Shown one piece after another: positions 5,602 to 9,434 of a DNA stretch of 9,434 nt (position 1 is the first letter of the stretch; each line of letters starts with the position of its first letter). Position numbers and translations under genes: made by a program. Location of the stretch: positions 1 through 9,434 of the forward strand of contig JACQGJ010000011.1 of the NCBI GenBank assembly GCA_016199605.1, in the 5' to 3' direction. The notes beneath the pieces were generated by a model that made no database searches, had not been told where the DNA came from, and saw only the letters and a list, made by a program, of their open reading frames with translations. The stretch is from Armatimonadota bacterium. Lineage in GTDB: Bacteria > Armatimonadota > Abditibacteriia > CG2-30-59-28.

Positions 5602-7137
5602 ATGAACATCGGAACGACAAGGCAACTCCTCGCTGACGACGAACTCATCGAGTCGATGAACCACGTCTTCCAGGTCTTGAATCCTGGTCGGAAGCATTCC
5701 GGCAATCCGCTCATCGTGGCGGACAAGCCGTGGGAGACCGGGGACTGGCTCTATGCCACCACGGTGCTACTCGATCCCGCCGCCGCTGGCAAGGACCGAT
5801 TCCGGATCTGGTACTACGGCTTCATGGAGGAGTGGGGTGACCGGGATTATCCTGGGCTTCTGCTTGCCCATTCCGAGGACGGAATCCACTGGGAAAAGCC
5901 AGACCTGGGTCTGGTTAGTCTGAACGGTTCAAAAGCGAATAATGGCCTGTTCCTCAACAACAGCCGCGGGTGGATCGTGATGGAGGGCCTCTGCTACGAC
6001 CCCAGTGACCCCGACCCCAGTCGCAGCTACAAAGCCCTGGCGTTCGTCGGTGCTGAGGAGCCTCAGGTAAGACGTGACGGCTGGGGGGCGTATTTCTCGC
6101 CGGACGGCCTCCACTGGCAGCCCTACGAGAAGAACCCCGTTCTCAAGTACGATCACGTCACAGTATGTGAGGTGCTGACGACCATCTACAACGAACAGTC
6201 GGCCAATCCTCGGCCGGGGCACCCTTTGGACCGCTACCGGTACTACGCACCGGCCAAGTACAGCTCATATACGTGCGGCGGCCCCCTGTCACGGGCGTAC
6301 GGCAAGATGCGGCGCGCGAGTGGGCTGATGACCAGCAGCGACTTCATCCCGAACGACTTCACCCAATGGTCGCCCAATCATCTCATCCTGCAGCCGGACG
6401 AAGTCGATGATTTCCTGGCTGGTCAGAGGATAATGGCTCAGTCTCCCGCTCTAAATGCCAATCATCCCGAAGAGCACCGGGCCGAGTTCTATGAGATGGG
6501 CCTGATGCCCTACGGCGACATCCTCCTCGGTTTTCTGTGGGTGTTCGACCTCTCCGGTGACGTGGAGGGAAAGGGCCAGGACGGCACGATCCATGTTCAA
6601 CTCGTGGGGACGCGAGACCTTCGGACCTGGAAAAGGCTTGGCGAGCGGAGGCCTCTGCTCTCGCCGGGGAGTCCGGGGGATTGGGATGCAGGCCTGGTGT
6701 ATCCGTGCAACCGTCCGGTCGTGGTCGGCGACGAGATACGCATGTATTATTCGGGGGCCAACCGCGGGCACGGGTGGAAGCCCGGCGTAAGGCAGTCGAT
6801 TGGCATGGCAAGCTGGCGGCTCGATGGCTTCGTCTCAATCAACGCGAGCAACGCGAAGGGGACACTGACTACGAAGGTGTTCACGTTCTCAGGGCGGAAG
6901 CTCTTCATCAACGCCGAGTCCGCTGGCGGTGAGGTCCTGGTCGAGATGCTGGATGAGAGCGAAGGCCCGATCCCGGGCTTCACCATGGAGGACTGCGTAC
7001 CGTTTCGTGGAGACGGAGTCCGCGAGGAAGTTAAATGGAAGTCCGACAACCGATTGGCGGATCTGGCCGGCAAGCCGGTCAAGCTAAGGTTCCGTATGAC
7101 CAGGGCAAAGCTGTACTCGTTCCAGTTCCTGGAATGA
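5602..7137 (+). CDS. GH32/43-like beta-propeller protein, putative glycosidase, no signal peptide
   Basis: This 511-residue protein shows five-bladed propeller features of the GH32/GH43 (furanosidase) superfamily. QLLADDELIES (residues 8-18) and PGRKHSGNPLI (28-38) form the N-terminal strand region. Blade motifs include FRIWYYG (67-73), SEDGIHWEKP (91-100), SPDGLHW (166-172), GTRDLRTWKRL (336-346) and IRMYYSGANRGHGW (379-392). Residues about 425-511 look like a C-terminal beta-sandwich. Such proteins, often labelled GH32-like or hypothetical, are common in Planctomycetota and relatives. D12/D13 lie where the family nucleophile region is expected, but I cannot assign all catalytic acids. Start ATG 5602 is chosen for GGGAGGA at 5592-5598; the frame extends to a TTG at 5563 with no ribosome site. 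There is no signal peptide. It is followed 70 nt later by the DUF4091 gene on the same strand. Substrate unknown. Confidence 0.85.
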   Translation: MNIGTTRQLLADDELIESMNHVFQVLNPGRKHSGNPLIVADKPWETGDWLYATTVLLDPAAAGKDRFRIWYYGFMEEWGDRDYPGLLLAHSEDGIHWEKPDLGLVSLNGSKANNGLFLNNSRGWIVMEGLCYDPSDPDPSRSYKALAFVGAEEPQVRRDGWGAYFSPDGLHWQPYEKNPVLKYDHVTVCEVLTTIYNEQSANPRPGHPLDRYRYYAPAKYSSYTCGGPLSRAYGKMRRASGLMTSSDFIPNDFTQWSPNHLILQPDEVDDFLAGQRIMAQSPALNANHPEEHRAEFYEMGLMPYGDILLGFLWVFDLSGDVEGKGQDGTIHVQLVGTRDLRTWKRLGERRPLLSPGSPGDWDAGLVYPCNRPVVVGDEIRMYYSGANRGHGWKPGVRQSIGMASWRLDGFVSINASNAKGTLTTKVFTFSGRKLFINAESAGGEVLVEMLDESEGPIPGFTMEDCVPFRGDGVREEVKWKSDNRLADLAGKPVKLRFRMTRAKLYSFQFLE

Positions 7138-7200
7138 GGCGACGCGGACTAAGCTCTTCGTATCCCACAATGTATCGAATCAGATCACGAATCAGGTGGA

Positions 7201-7217
7201 ATAACCTGTGAGGTTAT
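7201..7217 (+). promoter_or_regulatory. Hairpin with the GTG start codon in its loop
   Basis: ATAACCT (7201-7207) and AGGTTAT (7211-7217) are perfect inverted repeats and the three-base loop is exactly the GTG start codon. The ribosome site AGGTGGA (7194-7200) lies just outside the stem, 7 nt from the start. Such a stem could lower initiation or make it depend on ribosomes arriving from the upstream gene. A 7-bp stem with a three-base loop is modest in RNA terms, so it may be incidental. Confidence 0.4.
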
Positions 7218-9211
7218 CTTGTCTACTGTTGCTTGCATGGGTCTTGTCGACCGGAGCGGCCTGCGCTCAGGAGGCCGATCCGGGGAGTCCGATCGCCCGC
7301 ACTCGGGCGGGGATAATTGCGCGCTTGACCACCGATCTGAGGGCCGCTCGTGAAGCGGTGAATAGCTCAGGACTGTCCAGCGAAGCAAAGAAGGCGCTGA
7401 ACCTGCGCCTCGACACCGCCGAGAAGCAGATCCTGAATATCCCAACCCCGAACCCGGATACCTTCAAGACGATCTTCCCGCTACGGTGCGCTCGTCTCGA
7501 CTACACTCATGCGCAGATACTCTCTGTTTACGGGCCCATCATGCGCTCACGCGGCCTGCCTGCCTTCTTCGCATGGAAGAAGCATCGCTATGACTACATG
7601 TCTCCTCACGAAGTACCGGAGGCAGCGCCGGAGCCTCCCTCGCTGTCCATAGAGATGTTGAGCAATGAGTTCCGGGCGGATGCGTTCCTGCTCACCAATG
7701 CGTCGGAGACAGCGATGTATGCCACGCTGCGCATCCAGGGCATACCGGGGTCGCCACGGCCCAAGTGGCTGCGCGTGGCAGTGGTGCCGTGGACGGATAC
7801 TACCTCCAGGCAGAGGTACGGTTCCAGTCTGCCGGTTGCCTCGGCGCTTCCCGAGGCCGAGTATTTCAGGGACAGGTTCCGGGCAGTCTTGCCGGCAGGC
7901 ATGACCACCAAGGTGTGGCTGACAGTGGACTCAGTGTTCTTGAAGTCTGGGGATTACAGGGGAAGTGTGCTGGTGGAGGGTGCAGGGAAGAGCATCAGGC
8001 TGCCCTTCCGGGTGAGGGTGTCCTCCATCAAGATGGAACGGCCGCGGCTGTCGCTCGGAATGTGGGACCTCGAATCCCAATACTTGCCGGTAAACCGTTA
8101 CAGCGAGATAGAGCTTGGCGCCGACCCCAACAGCGATTTCAGGAAGCTCCTCAGATCGGGAATAGATATCATGAAATCCCATTTCCTGGATTCGCCGTGG
8201 GCCAATCTGGAAGCGCTTCCCTGGCCGGAGGCAGACGCCTTCGACGCGGATGGCAAGCTGAAGAACCCGCTTGACTTCACAGCGCTGAATGAGTGGGTGG
8301 CATTGTGGCCGGACGCCCGCAACTACCTGGTATTCGCCAATGTCGCGCATCGGCGGCAATTGGGCGGCGCTCAGATGGGCACGCCCGAGTTCAACAGTCG
8401 GGTAGGGGCTTGGGCTACCGCAATAGCGAAGCGCGCACGCCTTCTCGGTCTCAAGCCGAAGCAACTGGCGCTGTGTCTGGTGGACGAGCCTGATACGGAC
8501 GAGCAGAGCGATATTCTCATCGCATGGACGCGTGCGATCAAGTCCGTCACCTCGGAGATCGCGATATTTACCGACGCCAGGTGGCGTCCCGAAACGGGCA
8601 AATGGGAGGAAGCCATCCCGCTCGCCGACATCGTGTGCCCCACAGCCGACGCCTACCAGTTTGGTGAGCCGGAGGGAAGGAGCTATTGGGCAGAGCGCCG
8701 GGGCGCCGGGCAGAAGCTACGGTTCTACAACTGCGGCGATCCGATCAGGGTATACGATCCGTACCTCTACTACCGACTGATGGGCTGGCTTGCCTTCAGG
8801 GAAGGCGCCGTCGGCATAGGGTGGTGGTCCTTCTACGATATGCGCGGGGCGCCAACTTCCTGGAACGAGTATCCGGCGAACAGCGCGCCGTACTGCCCTG
8901 CGTTCAGAGGGACGACTGACTATACGGACAGCATACACTGGCAAGCGGTCCGCGAAGGCATCGAGGACTACGAGTACATGGCCATGCTTCGGGACGCTGC
9001 TGCCCGTGTGAAAGACGCCGGACTGAAGGCAAGGGCCGAAGCCCTTATCGCCCAGGCAACCTCAGCGGTTTTGGCTGATGGCGGCGTAGAATACCGCTAC
9101 TGGAACCAGAAATCCGGCCTGACATCGGCTGAAACAGACCACACATTGGCTGACAAGTACCGCCTCAAGGCGCTGGCACTTCTTGAGATGATGCATTCTG
9201 GCCGACGGTAG
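7208..9211 (+). CDS. Exported DUF4091 / GH123-like putative glycoside hydrolase
   Basis: This 667-residue protein starts at GTG 7208, supported by AGGTGGA 7 nt upstream. Residues 1-20 are a Sec signal peptide (MRLSCLLLLAWVLSTGAACA), probably cleaved after ACA; the cysteine at 19 does not sit in a good lipobox. Residues about 30-80 are helical, 145-272 look like a beta-sandwich, and 280-560 like a TIM barrel. LCLVDEP at 422-428 holds the adjacent Asp-Glu pair (D426, E427) that is catalytic in GH123 N-acetylgalactosaminidases, where Asp orients the substrate acetamido group and Glu is acid/base. GAVGIGWWSFYDMRG (533-547) and HWQAVREGIEDYEYMAMLRD (577-596) are the characteristic DUF4091 C-terminal signatures. 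Acts outside the cytoplasm, likely on amino-sugar glycans, but the substrate is inferred. It follows the propeller gene by 70 nt and is probably co-transcribed. No terminator with a T-run is visible downstream. Confidence 0.88.
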   Translation: MRLSCLLLLAWVLSTGAACAQEADPGSPIARTRAGIIARLTTDLRAAREAVNSSGLSSEAKKALNLRLDTAEKQILNIPTPNPDTFKTIFPLRCARLDYTHAQILSVYGPIMRSRGLPAFFAWKKHRYDYMSPHEVPEAAPEPPSLSIEMLSNEFRADAFLLTNASETAMYATLRIQGIPGSPRPKWLRVAVVPWTDTTSRQRYGSSLPVASALPEAEYFRDRFRAVLPAGMTTKVWLTVDSVFLKSGDYRGSVLVEGAGKSIRLPFRVRVSSIKMERPRLSLGMWDLESQYLPVNRYSEIELGADPNSDFRKLLRSGIDIMKSHFLDSPWANLEALPWPEADAFDADGKLKNPLDFTALNEWVALWPDARNYLVFANVAHRRQLGGAQMGTPEFNSRVGAWATAIAKRARLLGLKPKQLALCLVDEPDTDEQSDILIAWTRAIKSVTSEIAIFTDARWRPETGKWEEAIPLADIVCPTADAYQFGEPEGRSYWAERRGAGQKLRFYNCGDPIRVYDPYLYYRLMGWLAFREGAVGIGWWSFYDMRGAPTSWNEYPANSAPYCPAFRGTTDYTDSIHWQAVREGIEDYEYMAMLRDAAARVKDAGLKARAEALIAQATSAVLADGGVEYRYWNQKSGLTSAETDHTLADKYRLKALALLEMMHSGRR

Positions 9212-9305
9212 ACGCCGGCGCGGGAGAAACCTGCATGTCCACTCCGGCCTGCAGGAGCACTGCCGGAAAAGGGAGTAATGGTGTAGTCGAACTCTGCGGG
9301 GTACG

Positions 9306-9434
9306 TCCCGGATTAACGGGAATGGGTTTTCCGTAGGATAAAGCTCCAGCTTTGTCCGTTGTCCACCCTATTCCTGTGGCTGAGAGACGGACAAAGCTGG
9401 AGCTTTATCCTACGAAAAGCCCGTTAATCCGGGA
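9306..9434. repeat. Nested inverted-repeat (fold-back) element at the right window edge
   Basis: Outer arms of 15 nt (TCCCGGATTAACGGG at 9306-9320; its complement at 9420-9434) are perfect. Inner arms of 28 nt (9332-9359 and 9387-9414) are also perfect, with a 27-nt unpaired centre (9360-9386). Asymmetric linkers (11 and 5 nt) lie between inner and outer arms. Each inner arm contains its own small inverted repeat, AAAGC-TCCA-GCTTT. The design, two copies of a hairpin-bearing sequence facing each other, resembles REP/BIME-type extragenic elements or a MITE. The window ends at the last base of the outer arm, so the element may continue. It contains no ORF. Confidence 0.85.

Noticed and set aside
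9243..9270. TCCGGC...GCCGGA stem followed by AAAA as a terminator for the DUF4091 gene
   Set aside because: On the plus strand the stem is followed by A and G rather than T, and the 13-nt loop is long, so it does not fit a Rho-independent terminator in the needed direction.
1..9434. CRISPR array, tRNA, rRNA, phage or toxin-antitoxin system
   Set aside because: No direct-repeat/spacer periodicity outside coding repeats, no tRNA or rRNA signatures, and no phage, integrase or toxin families were seen on either strand.

Overview
The window comes from a GC-rich bacterial genome. Its gene families are an exported right-handed beta-helix protein with choice-of-anchor repeats, a GH32/43-like beta-propeller protein and an exported DUF4091/GH123-like protein. 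This set is typical of environmental Planctomycetota, Armatimonadota, Verrucomicrobiota/Lentisphaerota and similar uncultured phyla. The phylum assignment is inferred from family content only; there is no rRNA, tRNA or housekeeping gene here.

Layout: three convincing genes lie on the minus strand in the left part and two on the plus strand in the right part. Positions 1-3159 (minus, running off the left edge) encode a very large secreted repeat protein: signal peptide, beta-helix with NVTFSGN-type rungs, a choice-of-anchor Q segment, then at least five choice-of-anchor D (ASPM/SPD-2/Hydin-like) Ig-fold repeats. A 415-nt gap follows, holding a candidate terminator and small palindromes. Next come a gluzincin-type putative metallopeptidase (3575-4480, minus) and a SEC-C zinc-motif protein (4630-5382, minus), which look like a two-gene transcription unit. 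A divergent gap with a near-perfect 54-nt palindrome (5412-5465) separates these from the plus-strand pair: a beta-propeller glycosidase-like protein (5602-7137) and an exported DUF4091/GH123-like protein (7208-9211). That pair is probably one operon for glycan handling.

The least ordinary part is the non-coding DNA. The gap between the SEC-C gene and the peptidase gene is bounded by a 14-bp direct repeat that contains the peptidase start codon, and it encloses a folded inverted-repeat sequence. It looks like a roughly 132-bp element that inserted at the start codon, or a local duplication, and it leaves a 49-codon ORF that overlaps the peptidase start by ATGA. The right end (9306-9434) is a nested inverted repeat with perfect 15-nt outer and 28-nt inner arms. 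A third fold-back lies in the SEC-C leader. The GTG start of the DUF4091 gene lies in the loop of a perfect 7-bp hairpin. I see no defence system, CRISPR array, transposase or RNA gene. The intergenic fold-back elements are the best candidates for something undescribed.
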